Counted from the first letter of the stretch, positions 52,469-61,735 are shown. The stretch: DNA of 64,000 bases from Arthrobacter sp. AK04 (GCF_021129155.1 NZ_JAJOMC010000003.1:1-64000), one strand, 5' to 3'. A program made the numbers and translations. The notes: generated from the letters alone by a model not told the origin.

Positions 52469-52533
52469 GGCTCCCGACGACGGGCCTGCAGGATGACCTG
52501 GACAGCACCGGAGCGATGGAAGTGGAGGACCCC

Positions 52534-52896
52534 ATGGAGGACCGCCCTATCCCGGGAATCAGCCTTACCGCCACACCCAGCGGAACGGGGTGCCTGGAGT
52601 GCCTCAGCGGCGACGGCCCAGGATGGTGGCTGCATCTTCGCCGCTGCGCCCATTGTGGCCACATCGGATGCTGCGATTCCTCACCCTCACAGCACGCCAG
52701 TGCCCACGCGCGCACCGCCGGTCACCCCGTGATGAGGTCCTTTGAACCTGGGGAGGCTTGGTTCTACGAACACACCACAAAGAAGTTCTTCCGCGGACCA
52801 AGGCTTCCGGATCCCCAATCCAGGCCACCGGACCAGCCGGCACCTGCACCGGCAGACAAGGTGCCGGCAGACTGGCGGGAGCGCCTGCACCAGTAG
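52534..52896 (+). CDS. UBP-type zinc-finger protein
   Basis: The 120-residue protein has a single ZnF-UBP domain: CLECLSGDGPGWWLHLRRCAHCGHIGCCDSS, then HASAHARTAGHPVMRSFEPGEAWFYEH. Its Cys/His ligands are all present. In eukaryotes this domain binds the free C-terminus of ubiquitin; in bacteria its partner is unknown. A Pro-rich tail follows. ATG at 52534 has GGAGG five bases upstream; 52516 is an alternative. It is divergent from the flavoprotein gene. Confidence 0.88.
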   Translation: MEDRPIPGISLTATPSGTGCLECLSGDGPGWWLHLRRCAHCGHIGCCDSSPSQHASAHARTAGHPVMRSFEPGEAWFYEHTTKKFFRGPRLPDPQSRPPDQPAPAPADKVPADWRERLHQ

Positions 52897-53038
52897 GCAG
52901 TGATCCTGAATCAACGGGGCCAACGCCTGCTAATGACCCGGGAGCTGGTAGTGGCTAAAATCAGGGTTCAACGCTCCAACCGGCTGAGGCACGGCGTCCG
53001 TGGAGCCGAAGAGTCCCAGGCGAGCAGAGAGGCCAGCC

Positions 53039-54205
53039 ATGGATTTCAGCACGTCCCCTGAATATCAGCTCGACCCTTTCCCCTACTACGAACGCATGCG
53101 GGAAACCGCCCCCGTCTATTACGACGAACAGTCGGGGAGTTGGCACGTCTTCCGGTACGACGACGTTCAGCGGACATTGTCCGAATATGCAACGTTCTCC
53201 TCGCGCATGGGCGGTGACGATGCTTCGGGGACGGGCCAACTGTTCGCCTCCAGCCTGATCGCCACAGATCCCCCAAGGCACAGGCAGCTGCGTTCCCTGG
53301 TCACCCAGGCGTTCACTCCCAAAGCGGTGGACGCACTGGCGCCCCGCATTGCCGGGCTCACGGACGATCTTCTGGAGGGAATCGCGGCCCGGGGCAGCGC
53401 CGACCTGATTAGGGAGTTGGCCTACCCGTTGCCGGTCATAGTGATTTCCGAACTCATGGGCATCCCCGCCCAGGACCGTGAGCGCTTCAAACAGTGGTCC
53501 GATGTGATTGTCAGCCAAACGCGGAGCGGGTCGGCCAGCGAGAACCATATTGCCGCGAACATGGAGATGACGGAGTACTTCCTGGCCCTGATCGACGAAC
53601 GCAGGAGCCGGCCGGGACATGACCTGATCAGCACCCTGCTGGCAGCGGAGATTGACGGCCAAAAACTGACGGTGCCGGAACTGCTCGGTTTTTGCGCTTT
53701 GCTGCTCGTCGCAGGCAATGAGACCACCACCAATCTGATCGGCAACGCCGTTTTGTGCCTGGCTGAGAACCCCGGCACCATGGACCGCCTGCTGAGGGAA
53801 CCCGCCCTGCTGCCCCAGACCATCGAAGAGGTGCTGCGTTTTCGATCGCCGGTCCAGTCCATGTATCGGATGACTGTTGCGGAGACTGCCTTGGGAGACG
53901 AAGTCATTCCCGCCGGCGCACCGGTCGTGGCTTGGATAGGCTCCGCCAACCGGGACGAGCGGCAGTTCCAGCGGCCTGCAGAGTTCGACATAGACCGCGG
54001 CCAGAACCGGCATCTGGCATTCGGCCACGGCATTCACTTTTGCCTCGGTGCGCCCCTTGCCCGGCTCGAAGCCAGGATCGCGCTGGAGGCCCTGCTGTCC
54101 CGTTTGCCCGGGCTTTCCCTGGATCAGGGAGCGGGCCTGGAACGAATGGAGAGCACGATCGTCTACGGACTGAAGGCACTCCCGGTGAGTTGGCAGCCGG
54201 CCTGA
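53039..54205 (+). CDS. Cytochrome P450
   Basis: The 388-residue soluble bacterial P450 has the I-helix oxygen-activation motif AGNETT (225-230), K-helix EEVLR (E264/R267), the NRDERQFQRPAEFDIDR meander and haem loop FGHGIHFCLGAPLARLEAR with C335 as thiolate ligand. It is missing no core residue. No ferredoxin or reductase gene is adjacent, so redox partners lie elsewhere. ATG at 53039 has GAGAGG upstream. Substrate unknown. Confidence 0.94.
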   Translation: MDFSTSPEYQLDPFPYYERMRETAPVYYDEQSGSWHVFRYDDVQRTLSEYATFSSRMGGDDASGTGQLFASSLIATDPPRHRQLRSLVTQAFTPKAVDALAPRIAGLTDDLLEGIAARGSADLIRELAYPLPVIVISELMGIPAQDRERFKQWSDVIVSQTRSGSASENHIAANMEMTEYFLALIDERRSRPGHDLISTLLAAEIDGQKLTVPELLGFCALLLVAGNETTTNLIGNAVLCLAENPGTMDRLLREPALLPQTIEEVLRFRSPVQSMYRMTVAETALGDEVIPAGAPVVAWIGSANRDERQFQRPAEFDIDRGQNRHLAFGHGIHFCLGAPLARLEARIALEALLSRLPGLSLDQGAGLERMESTIVYGLKALPVSWQPA

Positions 54206-54226
54206 CCGGCAGGACTTGGTCCGACC

Positions 54227-54817
54227 ATGGGAGCGAGGGACAGGCGGCAGCTGGTTGCGCTTGCCGCGTGCTCGCTGATCACTCTGGCGGGGTGCTCTTA
54301 TGACTACCCTGAGCCGGGGTATCCGCCACCAGGTGGCACTGCTTCATTGAACAAGCCAACCACCGCCCCTGATGCGTCGGCTGCGTCCCCGCCGGTTTAT
54401 GTCGACCCGCTGGTCCTGGAGCGGGAGGTCAAGAACTATGGTGAGCTGGACCGGCTGCTCAAGGCAGTGCCGGGACCCGCCATCCTTTTTGAGGAGGGGC
54501 CACTGGATGGGCCGGTCAGGGGCTTTGGAGCAATGGAAAAGGTGCCGGCGGCCGGGGAGTACACCGTGACAGCTGCCTGTGTTGGTGCACCAGGGGCCAA
54601 GGTTTCCGTTGGCCAGGAGCACCCTGGCGCGCCCTTTCAGCCTCTGGAGCTGGCACTGGATTGTGCTGGGGCCGCTTCGAATGTCGTTGAACTCGAGCAG
54701 GGCTACGTTTTCGCGCACCTGGTCCTTCCCGGGCCCGGTGATACTCCGTGGACGGGGGCAGTTGGCGGGGTCCGTGTGACAGGCCCCGTCCCGGCAGCAG
54801 ATGAAGGCGGACGGTAA
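54227..54817 (+). CDS. Predicted lipoprotein, unknown function
   Basis: The 196-residue protein has a lipoprotein signal (RRQLVALAACSLITLAGC, lipobox LAGC), a Pro/Gly-rich linker (YDYPEPGYPPPGG), then a beta-rich domain with AGEYTVTAACVGAPGAKVSV and two cysteines. No family recognised. It starts 21 bases after the P450 stop. Confidence 0.75.
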   Translation: MGARDRRQLVALAACSLITLAGCSYDYPEPGYPPPGGTASLNKPTTAPDASAASPPVYVDPLVLEREVKNYGELDRLLKAVPGPAILFEEGPLDGPVRGFGAMEKVPAAGEYTVTAACVGAPGAKVSVGQEHPGAPFQPLELALDCAGAASNVVELEQGYVFAHLVLPGPGDTPWTGAVGGVRVTGPVPAADEGGR

Positions 54818-54828
54818 CGTCCCACTGC

Positions 54829-55140
54829 TCACTCCGGCTGGTCCTCAAGGGAGGCGATGATACTGCCGCAGCCCTGGAAGAACATTCGCCGGCCAAGACC
54901 GCCATCAGACCAAATCCAGACAATGGAGTGGTCGCCCGTCATGGCATCCACGACGCCCGTGCCGGAGAGGCCGGCGTCCAGAAAGCTCACCCTCTCCCCT
55001 ATTGTGAACCGGGGGTGCCGGGTCCTCTTCCGGCGCAGCCTTGAGTGGGAGGTTTCGGCTACCACGGGAAGACGCCTGTTGGCCGGGAGGTGAACACGTT
55101 CATGAAATTCCTTGGGTCGCGGGCGGTTCTGCCAGCTCAT
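54829..55140 (-). CDS. Small hypothetical protein
   Basis: The 103-residue protein has a basic N-terminal half and a better-organised C-terminal half: FTIGERVSFLDAGLSGTGVVDAMTGDHSIVWIWSDGGLGRRMFFQGCGSI, resembling a small beta-barrel. AGGG lies six bases before the ATG at 55140. It is convergent with the upstream lipoprotein gene. Coding status is probable rather than certain. Confidence 0.55.
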   Translation of the reverse strand: MSWQNRPRPKEFHERVHLPANRRLPVVAETSHSRLRRKRTRHPRFTIGERVSFLDAGLSGTGVVDAMTGDHSIVWIWSDGGLGRRMFFQGCGSIIASLEDQPE

Positions 55141-55276
55141 TACAACCCTGCCCGCTGCTCCCAGGTCACGCATACACGTGGTGAAATCACAGTATCCGTA
55201 TTGGGGGGACGCTGCACCGGGAACGCTTGTTTTTCGAATGTGACCGGCGAACGCCTTCCAGCCATAGACTGCATCC

Positions 55277-55801
55277 ATGAAAACGGGTTGGGGGATCCTG
55301 GGCGTCGCCGCGCTGATCGCGGTCACGCTGCCGGCTGCGGGCTGCAGTACGGCGTGTCCCGCCATTGGCTACGTCAGCACCCTCGAAGTGACCGTTGAAG
55401 GCGGTGCGGAGGCTGTCGACGACGTCCAGCTGTGCACGGACGAGGGGTGCTCGGCGCCGGAACCCACTGCGGCCCCAGCCCCTTCCATTGCGGTCACCGA
55501 CCACTGGATACAGCTGCCCGGGGGAGGATTCTCCCCCGCACCCGGCCCAAGTGTCCCGCCGCCCACCTACCCCGACACCCGCTACATCGGCAGCAGGCAG
55601 GGCGGGGACACCTGGCGGTTCACCTTCATCCTTGGTCCGGTACCAAGCCATATCACCCTGCGCGCCCTCGCTGAGGACGGCTCGGTGCTTGCCGAGCAGG
55701 TGAACGATCTGGAGTGGACCAGGGAAGACCCCTTCAGTCCTTGCCCCGGCCAGGTCACTACTCCCCCGGTGGTCTTCTTGGTGGGTGAACTATCACCGTG
55801 A
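55277..55801 (+). CDS. Predicted lipoprotein, unknown function
   Basis: The 174-residue protein has a signal peptide GWGILGVAALIAVTLPAAGC with lipobox AAGC, then a domain with AIGYVSTLEVTVEGGAEAVDDVQLCTDEGC and a Pro-rich middle. The pattern SLxV-x-G and paired cysteines recall small actinobacterial lipoproteins of unknown role. Confidence 0.7.
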   Translation: MKTGWGILGVAALIAVTLPAAGCSTACPAIGYVSTLEVTVEGGAEAVDDVQLCTDEGCSAPEPTAAPAPSIAVTDHWIQLPGGGFSPAPGPSVPPPTYPDTRYIGSRQGGDTWRFTFILGPVPSHITLRALAEDGSVLAEQVNDLEWTREDPFSPCPGQVTTPPVVFLVGELSP

Positions 55802-55873
55802 GTGGCCTGTGACCGGCAGATTTTGATGGGTCGGGGTGGGCGCTGCCATCGAGCGGGTGGATAGGCTGGGTCA

Positions 55874-56566
55874 ATGGCGACAGTACTCCTCGTGCGGCAC
55901 GGCCGCACCACAGCCAATGCCACTGGACTGCTGGCCGGCCGGGCTGCCGGTGTCAGCCTTGACCACACTGGCCGCGAGCAGGCGGCTCTGACCGGTGAGC
56001 GGCTCGCGGCAGTACCCTTAGCAGGGGTGGTATCGAGCCCCCTTGAGCGTTGTCAGCAAACCGCACAGCTCATCCTCGACCGCCAGGCCGGCACTCCTTA
56101 CGCACCGTTGGAACCCGATCTTACCGAGTGCGATTACGGCCAGTGGCAGGGCCGCACGCTCACTGATCTCGCAACCGAAGATCTGTGGGCTGCTGTGCAA
56201 TCGCAGCCGTCCGCCGTCATCTTTCCCGGCGGTGAGTCCATGGCCGGGATGCAGGCTCGGGCGGTGGCAGCCATTCGACGCCACGATGCAGCCTTCGAAG
56301 CCGAGTACGGGCCAGCAGCCGTATGGGTCGCGGTCAGTCACGGTGACGTCATCAAATCAATCCTTGCCGACGCGCTGGGCATGCACCTCGACCTGTTCCA
56401 GCGCATCAACGTGAGCCCTGCCTCCGTATCGATCGTGCGCTACAGCGGCACCCGGCCAAGCGTTTACGCAACCAACACCGAGGCCGGGGACCTGTCGTGG
56501 CTGTCGAACAGCATCCTTTCTGCCGACGCGCCGGTGGGCGGCGGTGCAGGGCAACAGGCGCCATGA
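55874..56566 (+). CDS. Histidine phosphatase family protein (MSMEG_4193 type)
   Basis: The 230-residue protein has catalytic RHG motif LLVRHGRTTANATG, SPLERCQQTA, ECDYGQWQG and the second catalytic His in VAVSHGDVIKS: a complete phosphoglycerate-mutase-like phosphatase. The combination with DUF3090 and SCO1664 genes is conserved in actinobacteria. TAGGCT lies seven bases upstream of the ATG, suggesting a leaderless message. The physiological substrate is unknown. Confidence 0.93.
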   Translation: MATVLLVRHGRTTANATGLLAGRAAGVSLDHTGREQAALTGERLAAVPLAGVVSSPLERCQQTAQLILDRQAGTPYAPLEPDLTECDYGQWQGRTLTDLATEDLWAAVQSQPSAVIFPGGESMAGMQARAVAAIRRHDAAFEAEYGPAAVWVAVSHGDVIKSILADALGMHLDLFQRINVSPASVSIVRYSGTRPSVYATNTEAGDLSWLSNSILSADAPVGGGAGQQAP

Positions 56567-56590
56567 GGCGCCTGTGCCTAAAATGCTCTT

Positions 56591-57145
56591 ATGCCTACAC
56601 GTGTTCATGAGTTCGACTGGCCTGATCGGGTCGTCGTCGGCACCATTGGCCTTCCGGGGGCACGGACGTTCTACCTGCAGGTGCGGGCAGGGAACCAGAT
56701 CGTCAGTATCGCCATGGAGAAGCAGCAGTCGGCCCTGATCGCGGAGAAGATCGACGAAATCCTCGACCAGCTTCTCACCGTCGAGGGCAACCCTCACAGC
56801 GTTCCCACCAGCACTCCCATTGAACTGGTTGACAATGACGGGCTTGAGGCCGTTGAGGAGCAGTTTCGGACCGGCGCCATGGGCTTAGGGTGGGACCCGA
56901 CGACGGCGCAGGTCGTGATCGAGGCCTACCCGATCACCGATGTCGACGCTGATAGTGACGACGAATCGCCAGATGAGGATGACGCCGAGGTGCCCGAAAT
57001 GCTGCTGGTGCGGATGCCCGTTGGCACCGCCCGTGCATTTGCTAAGCGCACGCGGGAGGTTGTGGGCGCCGGGCGTCCCGCGTGCCCGCTCTGCGGTTAC
57101 CCCGTAGACGCCGAAGGGCACGTCTGCACTTTGCCCGAGGCCTGA
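56591..57145 (+). CDS. DUF3090 family protein
   Basis: The 184-residue protein starts RVHEFDWPDRVVVGTIGLPGARTFYLQVR and ends with CPLCGYPVDAEGHVC, a small zinc-rib-like CxxC...C. These are hallmarks of DUF3090. An acidic linker (DADSDDESPDEDD) separates the two. TAAAAT lies seven bases before the ATG, suggesting its own leaderless start. Its stop overlaps the next ATG by one base (TGATG). Confidence 0.92.
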   Translation: MPTRVHEFDWPDRVVVGTIGLPGARTFYLQVRAGNQIVSIAMEKQQSALIAEKIDEILDQLLTVEGNPHSVPTSTPIELVDNDGLEAVEEQFRTGAMGLGWDPTTAQVVIEAYPITDVDADSDDESPDEDDAEVPEMLLVRMPVGTARAFAKRTREVVGAGRPACPLCGYPVDAEGHVCTLPEA

Positions 57146-57912
57146 TGCCGGCGCCGGACCTGGTGGCGGCCGAGCTGACGCTCACCGGGCGCATTACGAC
57201 GGCGTCCAACGCCACTTTCGTGGGCAGCATTGGCGATACCACGGTTGTCTATAAGCCGGTAGCCGGGGAAAAACCGCTGTGGGATTTTCCTGACGGCGTC
57301 CTTGCCCACCGGGAGGTTGCCGCCTACCTGGTCTCGGAGGTCCTCGGCTGGAACGTGGTGCCGCGCACCTGGCTGCGGGATGGTCCGCTAGGCGAAGGGA
57401 TGGTGCAGCTCTGGCAGGAGAGAGACCCCGACCAGAACGCGGTGGACCTCGTTGCGTCGGACGACGTACCGGAAACGGGTTGGAAACACGTCCTCGAGGG
57501 TCAGGATGAGACCGGACGGATGGTCGCCCTCATACACGAGGACTCTCCGGCGCTCAGACGTATGGCAGTGTTCGACGTCGTGGTGAACAACGCCGACCGC
57601 AAAGGCGACCACATCCTTGCCATGTCAGGAGGGCACCGGCACGGCGTGGACCACGGGCTTACCTTTCACCGCGACCACAAGCTGCGCACGGTGCTGTGGG
57701 GGTGGCTGGGAGACGCCCTGACGGTCGAGGAACTTGAGGGCATCGACCGTGTCAGGGCAGGACTGGACGGGGAGCTGGGCCGAAACCTGGCTGACCTGCT
57801 CACCGCCGCAGAAATTGCGTCGCTCGCTGCGCGCTGCGCCCGGTTGCGCTCGGCGGGTCGGTTCCCCGCTCCAAGCGGTCAGATGTCGGCGGTGCCCTGG
57901 CCGCTGTTCTGA
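57145..57912 (+). CDS. SCO1664 family protein (PI3/4-kinase-like fold)
   Basis: The 255-residue protein has NATFVGSIGDTTVVYKPVAGEKPLWDFP, HREVAAYLVSEVLGWNVVPRTWLRDGPLGEGMVQ and DVVVNNADRKGDHIL with HGVDHGLTFH, the SCO1664 signature. The N-A-D...D-H-G residues suggest a divergent kinase-like ATP site. It is translationally coupled to the DUF3090 gene and followed by a terminator. Confidence 0.92.
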   Translation: MPAPDLVAAELTLTGRITTASNATFVGSIGDTTVVYKPVAGEKPLWDFPDGVLAHREVAAYLVSEVLGWNVVPRTWLRDGPLGEGMVQLWQERDPDQNAVDLVASDDVPETGWKHVLEGQDETGRMVALIHEDSPALRRMAVFDVVVNNADRKGDHILAMSGGHRHGVDHGLTFHRDHKLRTVLWGWLGDALTVEELEGIDRVRAGLDGELGRNLADLLTAAEIASLAARCARLRSAGRFPAPSGQMSAVPWPLF

Positions 57913-57949
57913 GCAGGAACCGCAGCTTCTGCAAAACAAGGCACGAAAG

Positions 57950-57985
57950 AGGCCCGAACCCGCGAATCACGCAGGTCCGGGCCTT
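57950..57985 (+). terminator. Hairpin terminator after the SCO1664-family gene
   Basis: AGGCCCGAACC pairs with GGTCCGGGCCT (one mismatch) around a 13-base loop. Between this and the glpX remnant (57986-58151) I see nothing coding. Confidence 0.75.
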
Positions 57986-58151
57986 GACCAGCCCTTCGGG
58001 CGGGCCTCAGACGGAAACTGTGAGATCGCTGGCTAACTGGCGAGACCCGCCAGTCAGCAGACGGCTGGATTGCGGCATCCATCGCCCAAGTCCCGCTGCA
58101 GCCGTTCCCGGGGTAGTTGGCGAAATCGTGATAGGGGTTCATTATCGGCTC

Positions 58152-58691
58152 TTAGGCGTTCCCGCTAAGGATGGCGACAGTGAGCTGATTGACCTCAACG
58201 CCTTTGGCTCTGGCGATGAGCTGCAGGTTCTGTCGGACTGGCAGTCGGAGGTCTACGAAGTCTGCTGCTTCGGGCCCGGTTGCCAGCTTCTCCATCTAGT
58301 AGATGCCGGATGGGTCAAACATTGCCACGCGTTCTGTGACGGCGAGAACGGCAAGGGCGCCGTCATTCCCAGCGCGGCCAAGCGGGTGCCGTCAATCGGG
58401 CCGACGGCGAGGTCGCATGTTGCGCCGCCGCCGTCTCCGACATTTTCCCCGTAGTAGAGCATTGGGGCTTCGTCCTTCTCCCCTTCGCCGATGACGACGG
58501 TGCCGTTGAACCTGACGGTGGAGAGGAAGGAGCGCATAGCGTCCACGGCGGCGCCGTCGGCGGCATTCTTGTCCCCCATACCGACCCCACTACCTGCGGA
58601 CGATGGCAGCTGCTTCAGTGACGCGCACCAGCTCCAGGCCGAGGCTGCGATCAATGATGTCGGACCGGATTTCCGTTGCTGCGGTGGGCAT
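58152..58691 (-). pseudogene. glpX: Decayed fructose-1,6-bisphosphatase class II (glpX)
   Basis: From ATG 58691 (AGGAG upstream) the frame reads [20 protein letters not shown]...AAAIVRR, then TAG at 58590-58592. After a frameshift [42 protein letters not shown] and [14 protein letters not shown] follow, then another frameshift into [23 protein letters not shown] at 58296-58298, and [23 protein letters not shown] up to LTVAIL before the homology ends at ~58165. At least four lesions and loss of the C-terminal ~40 percent mean no function. It lies 48 bp downstream of a kinase gene in the same operon. Confidence 0.9.
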
Positions 58692-58739
58692 GCTTCTCCT
58701 GTGCGAATGGTGGGGTGTTCTGGCGGTGCCTAGACGCGA

Positions 58740-60218
58740 TTATTGGGTAACCGGAATTGCCTTAGCGGCTTGCACCCTGTGGGTCTCTTCGATTTTCGCC
58801 TCTTCGTATCCCAGTACGGTTTTGGCTGCAGCGTGCTGCTCCACGATTTGTGACTGCAACGGCGCAGTCGGCAGTTCAGCCGTCATCACCTGCCAGGTGG
58901 GGAACGAACCCACGAGGGCCGCGGCGGCCTGCATGGCCGCACCCTTGGTGACGTATTCGTCGAACTCCGGAACAACGACGGGGATGTCTACCATCTGACT
59001 GAGGATTTGTTGGACTGCGGGACTTTCGGCTGCTCCCCCAATGAGCATCAGCCTATTGGCGTTGACTTTGCAGTTTCGGACAAGGTCCAGCATTGCGACC
59101 TGGCTGGCGAGCGTTCCCTCAATGACGGCCCGGGCGAAATTGGGCCGGTTGAAGTTGGTCAATGACGCCCCATGCAGTGAACCGCGCGCGTTGGGCAGAT
59201 CCGGTGTCCGTTCACCCTCGAAGTAGGGCAACAGGGTCAGGCCCTCCGCTCCGGGAGGTGCCTGCAGCGCCAGGTCGGAGAGCTCGGTGTAGCTGCACCC
59301 AAGCAGTGCCGCGCCGAGGTCGAAGTTTCGGGCTGCGTTCAGGGTGGCGACGAGGGGAAGATGAGCGCCGGTGGCGTCGGCGTAATTGCACACATATCCT
59401 GCGTAATCGTGAACGGGTGTGGCGGACCGGGCATACACCACCCCTGATGTCCCGAGGGAGAGAACGGCGTCTCCTTCGGATAGTCCGAGCGCCAGGGCTG
59501 CGGCTGCGTTGTCTCCGCTGCCGACCCCAATGGGGATGCCGGCGGGAACGCCGGGGATCCCAGCTCCGGTCACTCCGGCCCTGTCCAGGGGGTGGAGCAC
59601 CCGCGGCAGTATCGCTTTCTTGCCGAATGCATGTTCAAAGAGATCCATGCAGTAGTCGCCGGTTTCAGGAGACCAGTACGCCGTGCCGCTCGCTTCAGAG
59701 CGGTCTGTGATCAGCTGGTCGACACCTCCTGTTCCCGGGCCGAACCCCATAAGGCGCCAGGTCAGCCAGTCGTGGACAACACCGACGGCTGCTGTTCGCC
59801 GGGTGGCGTCGGTATTCACGTCCCGCAGCCACCGCAGTTTCGTAACGGTGTCGGAAAGGGTGATGGGCAAACCGGTCCGCCGGATCCATTCGTCCTTGCC
59901 GAGCTCGTTGTTCAGGTCGACCATCTGCGAGTGTGAATCTGTGTCATTCCACAGAGGTGACTTGCAGACGACGTTTCCAGTTGTGTCGAGGAAGATGGGT
60001 GTGTGCTGCTGGCCGCTGACGGAAATTGCCACGACGTCGTCAAGTCCGCCCGCGCGCCGCACGGCAGTGAGCAGCGCGTCCCACCAGGCGTCCGGATGGA
60101 CGATGGTATCGGCGGGATGGGAGGCTTTGCCCTCGCGGACGCGCATCCCGGTTGCTAAGTCACGAACCGTGACTTTACATGTCTGGGTGGAGGAATCGAC
60201 TCCTGCGACAAGCATCAT
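58740..60218 (-). CDS. xylB: FGGY carbohydrate kinase, xylulokinase-like
   Basis: The 492-residue protein has LVAGVDSSTQTCKVTVRD (phosphate-1 loop), SVSGQQHTPIFLD, WNDTDSHSQM and GVGSGDNAAAALALGLSEGDAVLSLGTSGVVYA (ATP-binding), with late LMLIGGAAESPAVQQILSQMVDIPV. It fits xylulokinases (XylB), which phosphorylate D-xylulose at C5; a related ketose from polyol oxidation is equally possible. It is the third gene of the leftward operon behind a second FGGY kinase. Confidence 0.88.
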   Translation of the reverse strand: MMLVAGVDSSTQTCKVTVRDLATGMRVREGKASHPADTIVHPDAWWDALLTAVRRAGGLDDVVAISVSGQQHTPIFLDTTGNVVCKSPLWNDTDSHSQMVDLNNELGKDEWIRRTGLPITLSDTVTKLRWLRDVNTDATRRTAAVGVVHDWLTWRLMGFGPGTGGVDQLITDRSEASGTAYWSPETGDYCMDLFEHAFGKKAILPRVLHPLDRAGVTGAGIPGVPAGIPIGVGSGDNAAAALALGLSEGDAVLSLGTSGVVYARSATPVHDYAGYVCNYADATGAHLPLVATLNAARNFDLGAALLGCSYTELSDLALQAPPGAEGLTLLPYFEGERTPDLPNARGSLHGASLTNFNRPNFARAVIEGTLASQVAMLDLVRNCKVNANRLMLIGGAAESPAVQQILSQMVDIPVVVPEFDEYVTKGAAMQAAAALVGSFPTWQVMTAELPTAPLQSQIVEQHAAAKTVLGYEEAKIEETHRVQAAKAIPVTQ

Positions 60219-60279
60219 TGCTTCGCTCCTGAATTTTCGTCCGTCGTGGTTTTTCCCTGGTCTTGTCCGTCCCGGGTTT

Positions 60280-61722
60280 TCACGCGGGGAGTCCTTTCAG
60301 GTACTCCCACTGAGGTTGGATGTCCGCAGACCACTGGCCAAGGCGCGCGTTACGGTCGGTGTCCACGAGTACGTCTTCTGGCCGGCAGGTTTCCCAATCG
60401 CATGAGGCGTCCGATGCCAGGGCTTGGGCGCCGCGGGAGACGACTTCGCTCATCTGTGACACGCTCAGCGGTGTTCCGAGCAGATCGGCCTTGAGCTGGA
60501 GCCAGAGCGGGTTTGCACTGGCGGGGCCAATGACCTTGATACGCTCCGGGGCGGCAGGGAAGAGGTTGAGGACGTCCTGGAACTGCAGGGCCATTCCCAG
60601 GAAGCAGCCAAGGACGATGTCCTCGGTGCTCGTATCGGTTCGAAGCCCTGCGATCACTCCACGGGCTGCGGCGCGTTTTGTTGGTGGCGGGCTGCCCCGG
60701 AACTGTGGCAGGACGAGCGGGATCGCATTGAGGTCCACTTTCCCTGCAATGTAGCGCTCGTGCAGGTCGCTAATGCACGCCGAGAGCTGGGCTGCGTCGA
60801 GGCCGAGCATGGTTTGCAGCGTCGCGAATGCTGATCCGCCGGTCGGAATGGAAGCGAACAAGGTGTAGTCGGTGCCGGTGCAGGCGAAACCGTTGGCCAG
60901 CTTTGACTGCTCCGCGTGCTTGTCGAGGCTGGGGGCATCCTGGAGGAACAGCAGCCCTTCTGTGGTGCCGGTGGAGTTGAGCAGCTCTCCGTGATGCAGG
61001 CCTGCACCAATTGCACCGACCATGTGGTCATGGCCGACCACATGGACCCGGACGTCATCCAGCAGGCCGATGGTGCGGGCAAAGTCAGGCGTGATGGTGG
61101 CGCCTTCGGTGGCGCTGCGCAGTTCGGGGAATACACCGACGTCGAGTCCGAGGAGTGCGCAGATCTCAGGTGACCATTTGCGCAGGTTAAGGTCCAGGGC
61201 CATGGTTCGGCTTGCAAGGGAGTACTCAGACCAGCGCTGCCCTGTCATCACCGCGGCCAGATACTCGGAAATGTTTAGCCACTGGGCGCTTGCTGCATCG
61301 GTGGCATGTTCGGCAGCCCATGCGACCTTGGACAGCCCGTAGTTGGCGTTGGCCGGCAGGCCCGTGATCCGGTAAAGCTGTGAACGGTCGCCCTGGCTGA
61401 GCCGGGCAAGGTAGTCCGCTCCGCGGTGGTCGTGCCAGAGAATCATCGGCGAGGCCAGTGTGAGGTCCGGGCGGACGAGCCCGCCTGACTCGCCCACCCC
61501 GGTGATAGCTACCCTTTTGACGGTCGCGCGCACGGTTGGGTCCAGGTGCCGGATGAAATCGAAGACTGCGCCGGTCAGGGCTTCCAGGTCATAGATTTCA
61601 CCCCAGGTGTCCAGCACCGTGGGAGTGGCGTGGCGCGCCGATGCGAGCACTTTTCCACTGGTGCCGAACATGCACAGTTTGATGCTTGTCGTTCCAACGT
61701 CGACCGTAATTGTGGGTAGCAC
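60280..61722 (-). CDS. FGGY-family carbohydrate kinase
   Basis: The 480-residue protein has TITVDVGTTSIKLCMFG, VAITGVGESGGLVRPD, MILWHDHRG, GHDHMVGAIGAGLHHGELLNSTGTTEGLLF and VIGPASANPLWLQLKADLLGTPL, in which the usual GGGA of FGGY kinases is GPAS. Its specificity differs from the neighbouring xylulokinase-like protein and cannot be named. The start is GTG at 61722 with GAGGAAA upstream, 13 bases after the aldolase stop. Confidence 0.85.
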   Translation of the reverse strand: MLPTITVDVGTTSIKLCMFGTSGKVLASARHATPTVLDTWGEIYDLEALTGAVFDFIRHLDPTVRATVKRVAITGVGESGGLVRPDLTLASPMILWHDHRGADYLARLSQGDRSQLYRITGLPANANYGLSKVAWAAEHATDAASAQWLNISEYLAAVMTGQRWSEYSLASRTMALDLNLRKWSPEICALLGLDVGVFPELRSATEGATITPDFARTIGLLDDVRVHVVGHDHMVGAIGAGLHHGELLNSTGTTEGLLFLQDAPSLDKHAEQSKLANGFACTGTDYTLFASIPTGGSAFATLQTMLGLDAAQLSACISDLHERYIAGKVDLNAIPLVLPQFRGSPPPTKRAAARGVIAGLRTDTSTEDIVLGCFLGMALQFQDVLNLFPAAPERIKVIGPASANPLWLQLKADLLGTPLSVSQMSEVVSRGAQALASDASCDWETCRPEDVLVDTDRNARLGQWSADIQPQWEYLKGLPA

Positions 61723-61735
61723 GAACTTTTCCTCG

